Shown piece after piece: positions 34,726 through 47,438 of a stretch of 64,000 nucleotides of DNA; the stretch's first letter is position 1, and the number at the start of each line of letters is the position of its first letter. Location: assembly GCA_002110485.1 (NCBI GenBank), contig MOWL01000046.1:1116001-1180000 (forward strand). Reading direction: 5' to 3'. The position numbers were made by a program, and so were the translations under genes. The notes under the pieces were generated by a model. That model did not search any database. It saw only the letters and a program-made list of their open reading frames with translations, and had not been told where the DNA came from. The stretch is from Emergomyces orientalis. Lineage: Eukaryota; Ascomycota; Eurotiomycetes; Onygenales; Ajellomycetaceae.

Positions 34726-35385
34726 CGAAAGGATGGATTGGTACGGCTCTTCGGCATTTTGTTTCTCGGCGTCGAGGATTTGCTCTTTTGTGTTTGGTTT
34801 TATTTTTATTTTTTTATTTTTGGATACCATATTGGGTTTACATTTTTGAACGGCACGGAAGCCATACAAACCAGATACATTTATTTGGAGGCCCTAGGAC
34901 GTGGGGGCGAAATGATTAACGGGGAACTTTTGTGTTCGCCTTACAGAAATGGGGTATAGTTCACCATGACACAGCGCAACATATAGAAGGAAATGAAGAA
35001 ATAGGGATAGGGGTTAGTAATGACGTTACCAAGGATTCAGTACTACTGAAAAAACTTGTTCAAGATATAATCGCAACATATCCCACTGTACCCACCACAC
35101 CGTAAAACTCTTATCATTCCATCCATTCTCTCCAGGAGAACAAAGGAGAGGAGGTAGAATTTATAAAAAATACAAGTAAAGAATCTAAGAAGGGGATGGA
35201 AAGGCAAGGTAAGATTGCACATTTACTAAATTCCTACTGCCTTCATCCATTCGTGATATTTCATAATTACTTTATCGAATTGAGGTATTCTCTGCTTTTC
35301 CTCCCCTGTATTGCCTTATCTTGTGCTATTCTCTATCCATGTCCATTATCACCACCACTATCACCTAACTTGATTCAACTCACTT
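34726..35385. other. intergenic between convergent NLR and UBC12
   Basis: About 660 bases of AT-rich sequence between two convergent genes, presumably holding both 3' untranslated regions. No gene seen. Confidence 0.5.
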
Positions 35386-36406
35386 TCATCGTAAGACACG
35401 ATCGTACTGGATATCCCGAACCGTTCCCCCCTGCATGGCTGTTCGAACGTTTCGCCTGAAGGCCTCGCGGTTTAGACGTAGGTCATCAGCAGCTTCTTTG
35501 TTCAGGGGATCAGTGCAGTTGGGTTCAAGGAAGATGTGCTATCGGTTAGGGTGGCCGTGTTAGTTTATGGCTTTTTTGATTTCCTTATTTTCAGGACACG
35601 GTGAAAGGGAGGGGTGCGGGGATCTCTCACCAGCAAGCCAAATGCAACCGCGTTCAGATCCAATACAGGGCTCCATTCCTCCCGCAGTATATTTAGACAC
35701 ACGTTTCCTTGAGGGTCGATGTTCGGGTGGTATAGCTTCTGCGTGCATTTCACTTTGGGCGGTGAAAATGGGAAAGGGTTCTCGCCGGTGTGGGGAATAT
35801 CGAAAGTGAATACAAATGAGCCACCCTTATACATCCCTTCATCAGGTTGGATGACCACGTCAAAATGCAAGAGATCGTCCTTGTTCTTGAAATAGAATTC
35901 AATATTCTTAGGACCGGTAGGGAGACCCAATTCCTCCCTCTCTTTATCCTCTTTCTTCATTCGGGCGAAATCTGTACATGTATATGACAATGGCTAAGGT
36001 TAACTTATGCAAGTTGAAGAATATGCGTCCTTTCAAGATAAGGAAAGGTTTGACTAGGCATACCGTGTTGAACCCGCAGTTCAGCACCTCCGACCTTACT
36101 CGTCGTTTTTCCTGCAGCGGCTGCCGCAGCAGCCTCCTCCTGCTGCTTCCTTTTCTATAGTACAAAATCTGTTAGTTTCTATGTAGTTTGTGTTTAAATC
36201 AAATGAAAGTACAGAAATCGAATCGTAATTGACAAATGACAGCCGAGTACTAATATTTCGCGGGATATTTGCAAAGGTGGGTGACATCCTTTGGGATCGT
36301 GCCATGACCCTTTTAAGGGAAGAAAGAAGCGGATGTTCATAAGAAGAAGTTCTCCGACTGCGCACACACAGCCAATTTTACTCACCAAGGACCATATCTT
36401 GTACAT
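35386..36406 (-). CDS. UBC12: NEDD8-conjugating enzyme Ubc12
   Basis: E2 enzyme for NEDD8/Rub1, which charges cullins for SCF-type ligases. The spliced product starts with MYKIWSL (a seven-codon exon at 36406-36386), followed by KRKQQEEAAAAAAAGKTTSK, the short N-terminal extension by which Ubc12 docks on its E1. The E2 fold follows: FYFKNKDDLLHFDVVIQPDEG, GGSFVFTFDIP, the HPN motif in KLYHPNIDPQGNVC with catalytic Cys about residue 129, and NILREEWSPVLDLNAVAFGLL. The last exon encodes FLEPNCTDPLNKEAADDLRLNREAF and ends IQYDRVLR. A stretch of seven Ala in the extension is unusual. Exons near 36406-36386, about 36154-36065, 35970s-35640s and about 35537-35386 were read by eye. Confidence 0.93.
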
Positions 36407-38930
36407 CGTGAAAAAGAAACCCCCCAGTCAGGCTATTGATCCACCAAAACAAGAAACGTACGTGCAAGTATACGCAAGGATACCAAACAACCAACCAACC
36501 CGTTATCTCCTGTTATCCTAGCCTTTCCTTTTTTGGTTTTTTTCCCCCTACCCTTGCATTCCCAAACAGTCTCCCCTTTCTGTATATTTATTTTGGCAAC
36601 TTTATATCCCTAAAGCCGTGAAGCCTTTCAAAAAACGAAACCAGAAACCCGAGATGAAAAAATAAAATAAAGAAAAGAAAAGAAAGGAAAAGAAGTAACC
36701 CGTTCCGAACCGTGTAGCTTTTTCAAGCCCCAACTCAGATCTCAGGTCTATTGTCGAATCAGATTCCGACAAGCACTGAACAATAGACCAGATATAATAA
36801 AAATATCAAACGTGGCAACGGGCTATCGGCACGTTGGGCTTGTCTTGGCTTGGTTGGGCCGTTAAGAACGGTTGGCTTGCGTGAGATATCAGACGGAACA
36901 CGAATACGGACACGGTAAAGGAGAGGGAGATGGAAGCGGGAGGTCCGGGGGGGTCGGTAGGTAGGTCCGTAATGGGTAGATTGGTAGGTAGAGAGGCTGG
37001 TTTCGGATCGATAGATACCAAGGGGTAGGGGGGGGAGGTTATGGTCCAAAAAAGAAGAAGAAAAAGAAGCACAGGGAAAAACAAAACCAGATGCGGGGTG
37101 TAGGGTGCAAGTGAAATCTGGGCTTTGCTGGGCTTTGCTGGGCTTTTGTATGTTATGATATGCTAGGGTATGATATGCTGTGATCTGCTATGCTTTGATC
37201 TGGAATGAGGTGGGAGAGAGGGGAGGGGCAGAAGGGAGAGGTGTGGTTTTTCAGGTGTATATATGTACACTTGTGCGCTGTGGTGCTGTGCTGTGACGAA
37301 TGCTTTGTACTGTGCTGTGATAGGGAAAGGGGGGAGGGAAAGGGGGAAGAGGGAAGAGGGAAAAAGGGGGGGAGATAGGTGTGAGAAAAACAATCTGATT
37401 GTGAGTTCTGTTGGGGGAAGTTGAACAAGGTGAAATTGTGAAGTTGAAGGCTGAATGAAAAAGAGTTTGGAAGTTCAGGCGATGACCAGATGAAAAGATG
37501 ACGATGAATTTGAGTATGGCAAGGGGGGCTACACGTGACCCTCCCAGTGTTCTGCTGCCTGCCCAAATATCCTGGTTTCAGGGCTGGTTTAGCGGCGGCG
37601 GCGCCTGGAGCTAGTTGTGGATGGGGAATATAAATGGGTTATGGGGAGCAGACTAGCGGGCGGGCGGGAGGCAAACATGGGGGACAGCTGTGCATATTTC
37701 ATTGACGTAGGCAGCAGAAATGGGATATATATACGATACCTCCATAAATTATGAGGCAGAGAAATATTGTAATGATTTACATATATATATCTCTATATAT
37801 ATACGGATTATATATACATACATAAGAGTTGCGACTGAATAAGGGGCTAAAATGCCGACCCCCTAATTATCATAAAGCATATACTTTCAAGTTCTCGCAA
37901 ACGAACAAAAGTTCAACGCCGAAGAAAGTAATTTAGCAAGGAATATAAAAGATCTTTTTCAATTTTTCCAAATCCAATGAAAAATTAAAAAGACCAAGGA
38001 TGAGAGACTAAAAAAAAAAAAAAGGGGGGGGTTAAAAAACCTCATGGGATGATAAAAAAATAATGGTACTCTGGCGCACTAGAGTAAGGGGAAATCAATA
38101 TATAAAACAGAATGGAGAAAAGCCAAAGAAATCCACAGCTGTCAATATATCGGACCCATCCATGTATCTTGCCGCAGCACAGTACTTGCGTAATTCATGC
38201 GTAGATATAGGTACATGTCCATGTCCATGTCCATGCTCATCATGCAAGGCATTAAATCCATCAATCCGTCGATTCATTAGGGGGGGGGCGCACGCACAAT
38301 TTAGATAAGAAATAAAAATGAATTGAAAATAAAGAAAATAAATGAAACACGGCAAACAAAACAAACACGGGCAGACAAAAACTAATACAATTTGAAGAAG
38401 AAGAAGAGAAGAAGCAAAAATAAAACAAAAAGCCATCATCTAGGATTTAATAAATTACACGATCAGGACCGAACTAACCTAAAACCACAACTTCGACATC
38501 GACATCGATATCGACATTGTGGGGAGTGGGTGAATAAAGAGGTACACACAGAGAGAGAGATAGTAAACATCACATCACTCTACTCTCGACGAGGTTCTCT
38601 CTCACGTACACCAACGCGCAACTAAGGCTGAAGAAAGAAAAAACAACGAAAATTGAGAAAAATGAAAACATCTTGCCATTATAAAGAAAGAGAAAAAGAT
38701 AGTAAGAAAAAACAACTATAGAGGGACATATTCGTAAAAATCCAGGTGTTTTTTGGGGGGGTAGCCCGATCTCAGCCGCTAGGTGCCAGTTTCCGAGACC
38801 AAACAAAAAAAAAAAAAAAAAAAAAAAAAAGCAATAATAAGGCACACATCCCATTATACCGCGACGCGTTGCAAGTGGATGCAAATTGACGGGGCGTAAA
38901 ATAGTAAAATAGTAAAGCGCATATACGAAA
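36407..38930. other. long upstream region of UBC12 / downstream of chitin synthase
   Basis: About 2.5 kb without a recognised gene. It holds a TTTGCTGGGC three-copy repeat near 37121-37150, TA-rich tracts near 37780-37815 and a purine-rich tract near 37310-37380. Frames at 36759-37084 and 37153-37566 are Pro/Ser-rich shadows of these repeats. Confidence 0.45.
38805..38830. repeat. poly(A) run of 26
   Basis: Homopolymer A tract just beyond the 3' end of the chitin synthase gene (poly-T on the coding strand). It could be a genomic homopolymer or a trace of retroposition; no target duplications were identified. Confidence 0.9.
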
Positions 38931-41900
38931 CTATCGTCTCGCAAAGCAGCACATAATTCCCGTCCGGCCAAGGAACCAACAAGCACCAATGAAGCGGACG
39001 AGGGAAAGCGCTGCGGTCGCCCACAGGAGAGCCTGGAAGAAGTGCGTGGTTCGGCTGGTTGCTCGGGACTGGATTTATCGAAACCATGTTAGCTTTGGTA
39101 AAAATAGAATAATAAAATAATAAAAAACACCAGGGAGGGGGGGGGGTAGAGGACATACCGTAAACCCAAATTTATTAACATCTTCACTTGTAATAGCCAC
39201 AGCAAGCACACCATTCGAGAACAGCCACGACGTAACCAACCGCGTCCTGAAACTTCTGTACGAATCATCCAGTGTCTTCCCTTCATTCGACTTCGGTTCC
39301 ACATACGGTGTCAGCGCCCGCTTAACGGTGCTCTCGAACTGACTATCAATATCCGCCTGGGGTTTATCAATCTCCTCAATCACAGCGGCTTTACCGCCGT
39401 CTTCCTTCTGCGTCTGTGCAGAGGGAAGCGCGTCGGCTTTATCGGCACCCTTGGTTCCCCAGGAGACGTCGTGCCAATTGCTAAAGGCGTAGACCATGAG
39501 GATGTTGATGTAAGAGGACATGATTAGGAGGTAGGCGGGGAAGGACGTGAACATGTGCCAGGGGTCGAGGTACATGAAGGAAGCGACGAAGTAGAGGCCG
39601 AAGGTGGCGGCGAGGGCGATGATGATGATTCCCGGCCCTTCGGAGCTGAAGAAGGACTTTAGGAACTCGCCGACGCCTTTATCGGTTACGAAAGCTAATG
39701 TGCCGCCACTGAAGGCGCGGATGACGAGGAACATGGATAAAACGATGATGTATAGTTGGATAATGCCGAACAAAATGAAGGAGACGATGTACGAGTGTTT
39801 GGATCTGTAGCGTTGATTATTAGTATCAATTGTTCAATAATGTATAAGGAAGTCCCACACTGGGTATCTGGGGGCCTCAGAATATATATATATATATATA
39901 GATGTCATATAACAAATGGCGATGTTCTGAGATCCCTAGATCCCCCTTCATAGACATGATTATACACTCAAACTCACCCTTTAGGCCGGTTACCCAACGC
40001 CAAAATAAACTGTAATAGCAGGAAGGCCAGATAAAGGTACTTCAGAACCGTGTTAACGATCGGGGTAGCCGTGTTGCCGAATGGGAATGCTCTCTGTGTG
40101 CTCCCAGACTCTGGAGCGGGAGGGCTACCAACGAGGTCCATGATGACGGAAGTGGTGAGCCAGTAGGAAGCTAGAATTGTGTTGGAAGTTAGTAAAACAC
40201 CAGGCCTCAAACAAACAAAAACAACTGCTCCAACCAAAGAACATTATTAATACGTACCAAGCGCAAACCAAGCCATGAAAACCGTACACGTATTGTAAAT
40301 CATCTGAATATGGAAAAAGAACATGCGCAAAATGTTATGGCCGCTCTTATACATCCTGCCAAAGTGCATGAGGGCGTAGATACTCGCCGCAAACGAGCCA
40401 TTGAGCCACCGACGACGCTGGCCGATGAATTCGGGGGCTCCCTCGGGAACGTCAGTTTCGCCCTTGGATGACTTGACGTAAGACAAATGCCATTTGGATC
40501 CGGCTTTAGCCACAAGTTCGAAACACAGAATCCGATCCTCGGCCAAGAACATGTTCTTTTTGAAAATGTTCATGCCCTCAATACCCTTGGGACCTAATTG
40601 TTTGGAGAGCGTGTGGTCGCCATGGAAGTACTGTTCGAGCGGCCTGCCCATGATTGCGCGGAAACGGTAGGCGGAAAACGCGCCTGGTAACACGCTGACG
40701 TAGCCGAAGGAGGATTCCAGGGGTTTATCCAGAATGTTACTGATTTTGTATTCGAAATTTTGTGCTGCGACCAGCGGGTTGATGAGGTTCTTCCAGCCTT
40801 TACCCAACATAGCGTGGATTTCACCGCAGGAGCCGCCTAGGTCCTTGTCGTTGTAGAAGGCTTCCCAGAGTGCCAGTAGGGATTTGGGACCGGGCTTGGT
40901 GCCAGCGTCGAGCAGGATACAGATTTCCGGGTTGAGGATTCGGCCAAAGGCGTTGAACAGCCATCTATGAGAGTTGATTTTCTTACTGTTTTTCTGTTTC
41001 AGGCAGAACATCATCTGCACTGGAGGAAGCGTCGATGGGCCGTCATCGTGTGGTCGGATCAGTTGCTGGTTTGCAGTGACTGATAGTTGGGTGGTATATT
41101 CAAACTAAACTGGAGTCAATAAAAAAAAATGATACAGGGTAAAACAATTTACACAGTTTTCTACGCAATATATACTGACAATATGGGCGATGGTTTCCTT
41201 TCCATCAACATCTTTCTTCATAACGCCGTCTTGGTAGATTCCAATAGTGGCCAGCACATCGAGGGTATCTTTGTCACAAGGATCAATTCCATCAAAAACA
41301 AGACAGACGACGATTTTCTGCCAAGCAGGTCCTCCCTTGTTCCAGAATTCGGATTTCTTGAGGTTGACGATATCGCGGATATTTTGCATCACACCGTGCA
41401 GAGTGCGCGAAGTGAGCATTTTGTCTTCGTTATAATAGGTAATAGCGATCAGCAGCTCGGTATGGCGGTTATACATTGCCGGACGCAGGTTGTAGCCATT
41501 GTGTAGAGTGAACTCGTTTGGATCACATGTGGCAGCGGTATCTAAGATATCGTTTAGAGAGAGACTTTTTCCTACATGCCAAAAAGGGAAAGAGGAGCAT
41601 AGTTCCGTATAATCAAAAGAGGAAAAAGCAAAACTCACATCTCATGTGGGTGAATTCCTCACTACCACCCTCAAGGTCATTGCGGTATTTAGCCTGCACG
41701 GCATTCTGAATAGCGCTGGGGACGGGATAATCGACACTGAGGACAGAGCCTTGAACCAGCTTAACTTTCCTCGTAGCATACCGGCGCAGATTGCCAGGAG
41801 CTTGTCGTTGGCGCCAGGCCTCGGTGGAGGAGGATTCACTGCGGGTATAGGGCGAAGGGACCCGGCCAGGAACACCGAAGCCAGCCGCCGGGTTTGCCAT

Positions 41901-42321
41901 ATGGCCGCCGCCGTACGGATCTTGGGATTGTGGATGCTCGGTTGCGTAGGATTCTGTCAAGCTGTATCCAGAGGCGGGTCGGATAGGAGAGCCACCACCG
42001 TGGTGATTATGATGGGGGTCGTCAAAGGGGCCGCTGAATGGGCCTTGGTTTTGGTGAAGTAGTGATTGCGAAGCATCGTGTTCAGCGGGGAGGTTATATT
42101 GCTGAGAGGAGTAAGGGGTTAGCAAGGTTTGTCCGGGTCCGTATAATTCTGAAACGGGATATAAATGGCCCGCGACCAGGGTGATCAATGCTATGGCTGC
42201 AAATGGCACATCATAAAGGAAAAAATATATATATTGTGCTTACACTGCCAGACGGGGGTAGGTCATGTAACCGATGGCCATCGCCATAACCTCCTGGAGA
42301 ATTCGAGCCTGGATAGGCCAT
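38931..42321 (-). CDS. chsB: class III chitin synthase
   Basis: Seven exons (42321-42246, 42148-41639, 41541-41180, 41104-40258, 40170-39978, 39804-39159, 39068-38931) join in phase to 923 residues, normal for division 1 enzymes. The N-terminal 120 residues are a low-complexity Gln/His/Gly/Ser cytosolic region. The catalytic glycosyltransferase domain contains ATCDPNEFTLHNGYNLRP, TYYNEDKMLTSRTLHGVM, VFDGIDPCDKDTLD, LLDAGTKPGP, the EDR motif in FLAEDRILCFE and QRRRWLNGSF, where the active site lies. Several transmembrane segments follow, ending in FIGACWFLGRTGIMCCFARR. The sequence agrees best with class III enzymes (Aspergillus chsB/chsG), which support hyphal tip growth and polarity. It polymerises UDP-GlcNAc at the plasma membrane. 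Donor 3 (GTCAGT) is atypical but needed. Class III versus II rests on motifs, not a tree. Confidence 0.93.
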
Positions 42322-43482
42322 GATGAGGCAGGGTGACCACAGTCAAAACGAGAGACTGGGTTTTTGGATGCGGATATGGGGTAATGTACGGTGGTTGAGG
42401 GTAGGTTTGTTGGGGTAGAGAGACGGAAAGAAGAGAGGAAGAAGAAGAGAAGGAAGAGAGGAGGAAGAGAGGAAGAAAAGAGAGAGAGAGAAGAGACAAG
42501 GCTAAGATGGATATGTTTTTTTTTTAAAGGGGGAACAGCAGAACGAGCTAGCGGTGGAGGATAAAACGAAGGGAGGGCGAAGATCAAGGGCCCCGGGGGG
42601 GGTGGGAGACAGCTTGAAGCTAAAGAGCGGAACAAACGACCCACTCGCTGCCCAGCACGATGGATGATAAACAATGACAGACCAAGCTGAGAATAGCAGC
42701 AGAACAGACGAGGGCTTGAAGAGAGGTGAGCAGACAAGAAAAAGAGCGAACGGGGAAAAGCGAGCGCAGGTTATTCTTAGCTGGCGTTGTTGGAGACAAA
42801 ATAGAAACAAGAGCAGCAACAACAAGAGCAAAAAAAGGGAAGAGAAAAGCGAAAAAAAAAAAAAGAAAAAAAAAAAAGGAAGAAAAAATGAAGCCCCCGA
42901 AAACAGACAGGGAGAGGATTTATTTCGGGGAGTGGTGTATGGTATGGTATGGTATGGTATTTGTATATTAAGTCTGAATGTTTTCCTGTTGTTATGGTAC
43001 AGAGTCGCTGAGTCGCTGGTACCTCGGGCTTGCCCTAAAGTATCCCTGGTTTTTGCCTCCTGTCACTGTCACTCTACATATTCCTGGGTACGGAGGTACC
43101 TAGGCACCGCGAAAGTTTATCACGCGAAGTTACTGCTTCTTTGGCCTCCAAATTTCCCTTTATCGTTAGGCTGATTGTTACGCGGCTGGTAAGTCAAGGC
43201 TGAATTTCAAGGCTTGTTACATGAAATACCCATACAGTTTATTACTCTTTCTGTATATATATTACGATACAATACAACAAATACAACCCATCCCATCTAT
43301 ATGCACGATGCAAGAGCAAGATCCTGATATTGATAAATTGATTGAAGGTTTTCCGTAGTCCGACTTTAATAAAAGGGCTTGAATATACTGCACACTGGGT
43401 ACCGTTCCTGGAGGGTTCAAAGTACAACCCTCATGTTGTGCACCGCTGCTGGGTTACAGGGCATGCATATGCATCCCAACAG

Positions 43483-43485
<3 letters not shown>

Positions 43486-43516
<31 letters not shown>

Positions 43517-43560
43517 GCATCTCAGATGCCTAGCTACCCAACGCCCCCCCCCCCCCCCCC
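43486..43560. repeat. (TA)n tract followed by poly(C)
   Basis: A 29-base TA run at 43486-43514 followed after about 30 bases by a 17-base C run at 43544-43560. Both are perfect. Confidence 0.9.
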
Positions 43561-44777
43561 GCGGGCAATGTCTGTCGATTTCATGATGACAACCTGCCCT
43601 ACAGAAATATAAAGTGTGTGCGGAGTATATATTTATCTGGATGTTTTAACTATCACCCACCCGATCAATCACCAGCCTCCCGACGTCATTTGGCTCGTCA
43701 GGGCTATCAGCGCGCATATCTATATATACACCTGGGGCTTGATGGGATAACATGCACCCAGTTGTTAGTACATGGTTCCTGACTGGGTAGTTAGTTTACC
43801 CCAAGCAATAAGTTTCCTTGCATCGGCCGACCAGTTAATAAAGAAAAATCCCTGCTCGCTCAGCTCAGGGTGTTTTATTATTGTTATTTGTGTTCCCTGG
43901 CGTTGGTGCACCGCCTCCCTAACGATGATGATAGATACCATATAATAATCAAGTGTAACGTTCACGCTAACTTCTCCCTCCCATTTTTTTGGGGGAAAAA
44001 AAGGGGACTGTCCACGAGTCTGACACTTTTGTCTCAGTCTGGTCTTGCTGTCTCAGGCACAGTGTTCTTTCTGATCAGAGGAAGTTGGCGCCTGGAAGGG
44101 GAAAAAAAAAAAAAGAAAACATATGGGACATTTCGTGATGATTGGTAGGGCTGGAAGAGTGTCAAAAAAGTTTTTGAAGACTTACATCTGTCATCTGATA
44201 CTAGTTACAACCACTAATTATTATTACTGCAGCTCACTCTTTTTAACAAGAACCCTCGCAAAATGATCTGGTTATTGCAGATAAATAGACAAGATGTCGT
44301 CTGGACTCCAAGCCATACACACAACACACTCAACAAACCAACAAATCAAGTAGTGGCGGTACGATCACATCACGTCGCATATTCAAAGGAGAACAGACTG
44401 CGCAAAAAGGAACCAGTGAATAAATGTGATCATAAGGGCATGTTCATGTAGAGAACCAATTCATGGCATGCATAATGTGTCTGTGTGCTGTATGTTAGAT
44501 ATCGCCTCCCCTCGAGGAAAAATTCATCGTCCCTCCAAAAAGTACAGTACAGCCGCCCAGCACTCAAAAACAATATTAAAATAAATAAATAAAAGGACAT
44601 TTTCTGCCTACAAGCTCCAGCAGCTTTTATAACTAACTACTGGCCCTGTTATTAATAAGTATCAGGGCGAAAAATAATGGGCAAAGGAAAATAGAAAAAT
44701 CAAAAACCACCCAAATCGTCTCCACCCGCCCCGACATACATCAAACCGGTTTCGACACCCGAAAAATACGCCCCCGG

Positions 44778-44794
44778 CCCCCCCCCCCCCCCCC
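44778..44794. repeat. poly(C) run of 17
   Basis: Perfect homopolymer C tract in intergenic DNA. Confidence 0.9.
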
Positions 44795-45471
44795 AACTAA
44801 TTTGCAACAGGCAGGGGGATTGCCAATATGGATTGGATTGGATCGGGACCCTCCCCCTTTTTCACGAATCTGAAACCCGCCATCGGTTACCAGAATGTCA
44901 AAAAGGGTTAAAAACCCAAGGGGACTTGCAGATCCTGCTTCTTGGACTGGGACAAGACAGGTGGAGTCGCTGGAGAATCTCTCTAGATAATACTAAGTTA
45001 CCCAAGTTCAAACCCTTTCTTCTTATTAAGGAGGCAAAGGGGGGTTCGGCCAATACGAGGAAGGGGTTCATTTTTAAATTATTTTTAAATTTTTTATTAT
45101 TTAAATTATCTCCTTTCTTTCTTTCTTTACATGGTTTCTTTTTTCATGCCCCCTTTCTGCAATCCATATTATTGTGGATTGTTCGTATTTTAATAATGCT
45201 GTGAGCTGTGAGCTGCAAGCTGCAAGCTGTGAACAGAGCGAAGGGTGGTCTGGTCATCGTTTGAATTAAAAATTTTTCTCACATATGATTGTCAACTGTT
45301 GGATTTGAAAAAAATGTACTTGTCCTTGCACACATGCTGAACGAGTTTCTCTTCAATTTGGAGGGGATGAAATCTGAGATATGGCCCTTGCTTGTCCCGG
45401 CAAAAAATCCGTCAATGGGCGGCTCCATCCTACCCACAAGCGAGAATTCGCCTATTTAGACAGTTATTATT

Positions 45472-45508
45472 GAAGAAGAAGAAGAAGAAGAAGAAGAAGA
45501 AGAAGAAG
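45472..45508. repeat. (GAA)n microsatellite
   Basis: Perfect GAA run of about 12 units in intergenic DNA. Confidence 0.95.
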
Positions 45509-46778
45509 CGAAGAAGGACAGAGAGAAGACTATCTATCTGCAAGTGTGAGCATAGGTAATAATATGTCCCTAAATGTAAAACTGTCACGCTTTTCCTCAC
45601 ACTGGATCATTTCTTCATTCTCATCATCAATTCGACTGCATACTATTTACCGCCCTCACAACAATCCCAATGCAGTTAAACAGATCACATCCAATCCCCA
45701 AACAATATAATAATAAGAGAATCGGATGCACTTGCAACCACTTACCACCATTCTCTCTTCAACACCAACCCCGAGGCATCAAACTACCAACTCCAAACAC
45801 CAACATTATTCATCCCTCCCCTACTATATCTAAATATAGCAGCGTCTCAACAGCAGCAGAGTAGCAGCACGGTGTGTGGCTCCCCCCTCGGACCACCAGC
45901 CATTGAAAGCGGGGGCAGCCAGGATATTATTATTCCCCCCCAAGCGGATCCGCCCAACGGCCGACTTGGCTGGCGCAACTGGCATCCAACCACCACCTGC
46001 TTTCAATACTGTATAAATACAGATACCATTATACAGTACTGTATTGATGATACCGTACAGTACCTCATAAATACAACCAGAAAAACTCTACAGTAAGAAA
46101 GAATAATTTCAAGCGGTGCATGAAACTGAACACGATTCTTTCCATTGCACTAACTTAAACTTAGAAAAACATGGGCTTCGACTGAATTAATTTTGACTGA
46201 AAACTACCCGCTTAGCGCCGCCTCAGCTGGCTGTTCGCGGAAGTGGGTTGAAGTTTTTGTTGGTTGGTTTATTTCTGGCGGTGGCTAGTGGGCGGTCAGG
46301 GGGAGGTTTGGTGGAGGCGCATGCAGGACTCATGACTTTGGCGTGAGTGGAGGATAAAAGGTTTGGAAGTTTGGAATAGAAGAAGGAAGGCTGCTGTTTT
46401 TTTTCTTTCCTTTGTGATTGTGGTGTGAAATGCACTTCCTGAGGCTGCGTTTACGGAGAATAATAATAATGAGGCGAGGCGAGGTGAGGTGATAACTACA
46501 GTCTGGCCGGTGTGAAGGATTCTGGTGGTGTTTTTGAGGGAGGTGGAGCTGTTAACTGAACTAACACAAACAATAAACAGAATATGTGGAGCCTTCCGCC
46601 CTCGTTTACCGCTGTTTCTAGATATTCCACTGACCATTTTTCGTGTAGCTTGGGTGAAGGGAAGAGCGGTGACTAACAAATATATTTTATTTGCATGTGG
46701 ATGAGACTATTAAGGATGCGGATTAGTGGTGCTTAGAGGCTCGTCTATCGTCTAACAGGGGATTGGGTAGAGGGAGAC

Positions 46779-46804
<26 letters not shown>
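46779..46804. repeat. poly(A) run of 26
   Basis: Perfect homopolymer A tract, intergenic. No flanking retroelement was recognised. Confidence 0.9.
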
Positions 46805-46809
<5 letters not shown>

Positions 46810-47206
46810 GGCTCCGCTGCAGACACTTTTTCACTCGTTTATTTTCAGCCTTTCAGGCGGTGACGAGCCATGGCCTGAATCTGATCACAGCTGATACGAT
46901 TCTGTGCACTGCGGGCTATAGGGCTGAAATAGCAAATGAGAAAGGGGAACCACCCATGTGCGAGTGTGGCTAGGTAAGGCGATGGTCGTGTCAGATATAA
47001 GCTTTGCAAGGTGAAACTATGCAGGGGAGAATGAAATGAAATGAGCCAAGTACGCATGCATGCAATACATTATTCTATTCTATTCAATTTCATTTATCAT
47101 TCTATTGTTTTATATTGCTGGAGTCATACGCGTGGGCATCATGAGATTTCAATCCATGCAACTGACGAGTTGTCATTGTTGTCCGCTGTTCGGTCATTCG
47201 TGACCC

Positions 47207-47224
47207 GGGGGGGGGGGGGGGGGG
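47207..47224. repeat. poly(G) run of 18
   Basis: Perfect homopolymer G tract about 220 bases beyond the 3' end of the zincin gene; able in principle to form G-quadruplex-type structures. Confidence 0.9.
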
Positions 47225-47438
47225 TTGGGCGATTTTCCCTTCCTCCATCCTCAGGCTGTGGCTGCAGATGGTTGAGTTTGAATACTCAAATCACGAACTT
47301 ATTCATCGGGCTTAGGTGCAATGCAGCTCTCCTCCCTCATGTGTGTGGCAATTCTGAAGTATAAACAGTTAGCAACCTGTCGCCAGGGCTGTAATTGAAA
47401 GCTCGCGAAAGTGTAAGTGGACAAGAAAAGGGCAAAAA

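Larger units (their letters stand above)
42322..47438. other. 5-kb gene-free, microsatellite-rich interval
   Basis: No recognisable gene. The first 600 bases upstream of the chitin synthase are extremely purine-rich, giving artefactual Lys/Arg/Glu and Ser/Phe/Leu frames on both strands, and include a (GGTAT)n run at about 42936-42960. Further right are several homopolymers, an AT-rich part near 45060-45200 and tandem near-palindromic ACTGTA/TACAGT motifs near 46006-46065. Frames at 44833-45204 and 46296-46679 show no motifs. Confidence 0.5.

Noticed and set aside
38805..38830. Poly(A) tract as evidence for a retrotransposed copy
   Set aside because: No target-site duplication or reverse-transcriptase fragment was found next to it.
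42502..43174. Frames upstream of the chitin synthase
   Set aside because: Produced by purine-rich low-complexity DNA on both strands.
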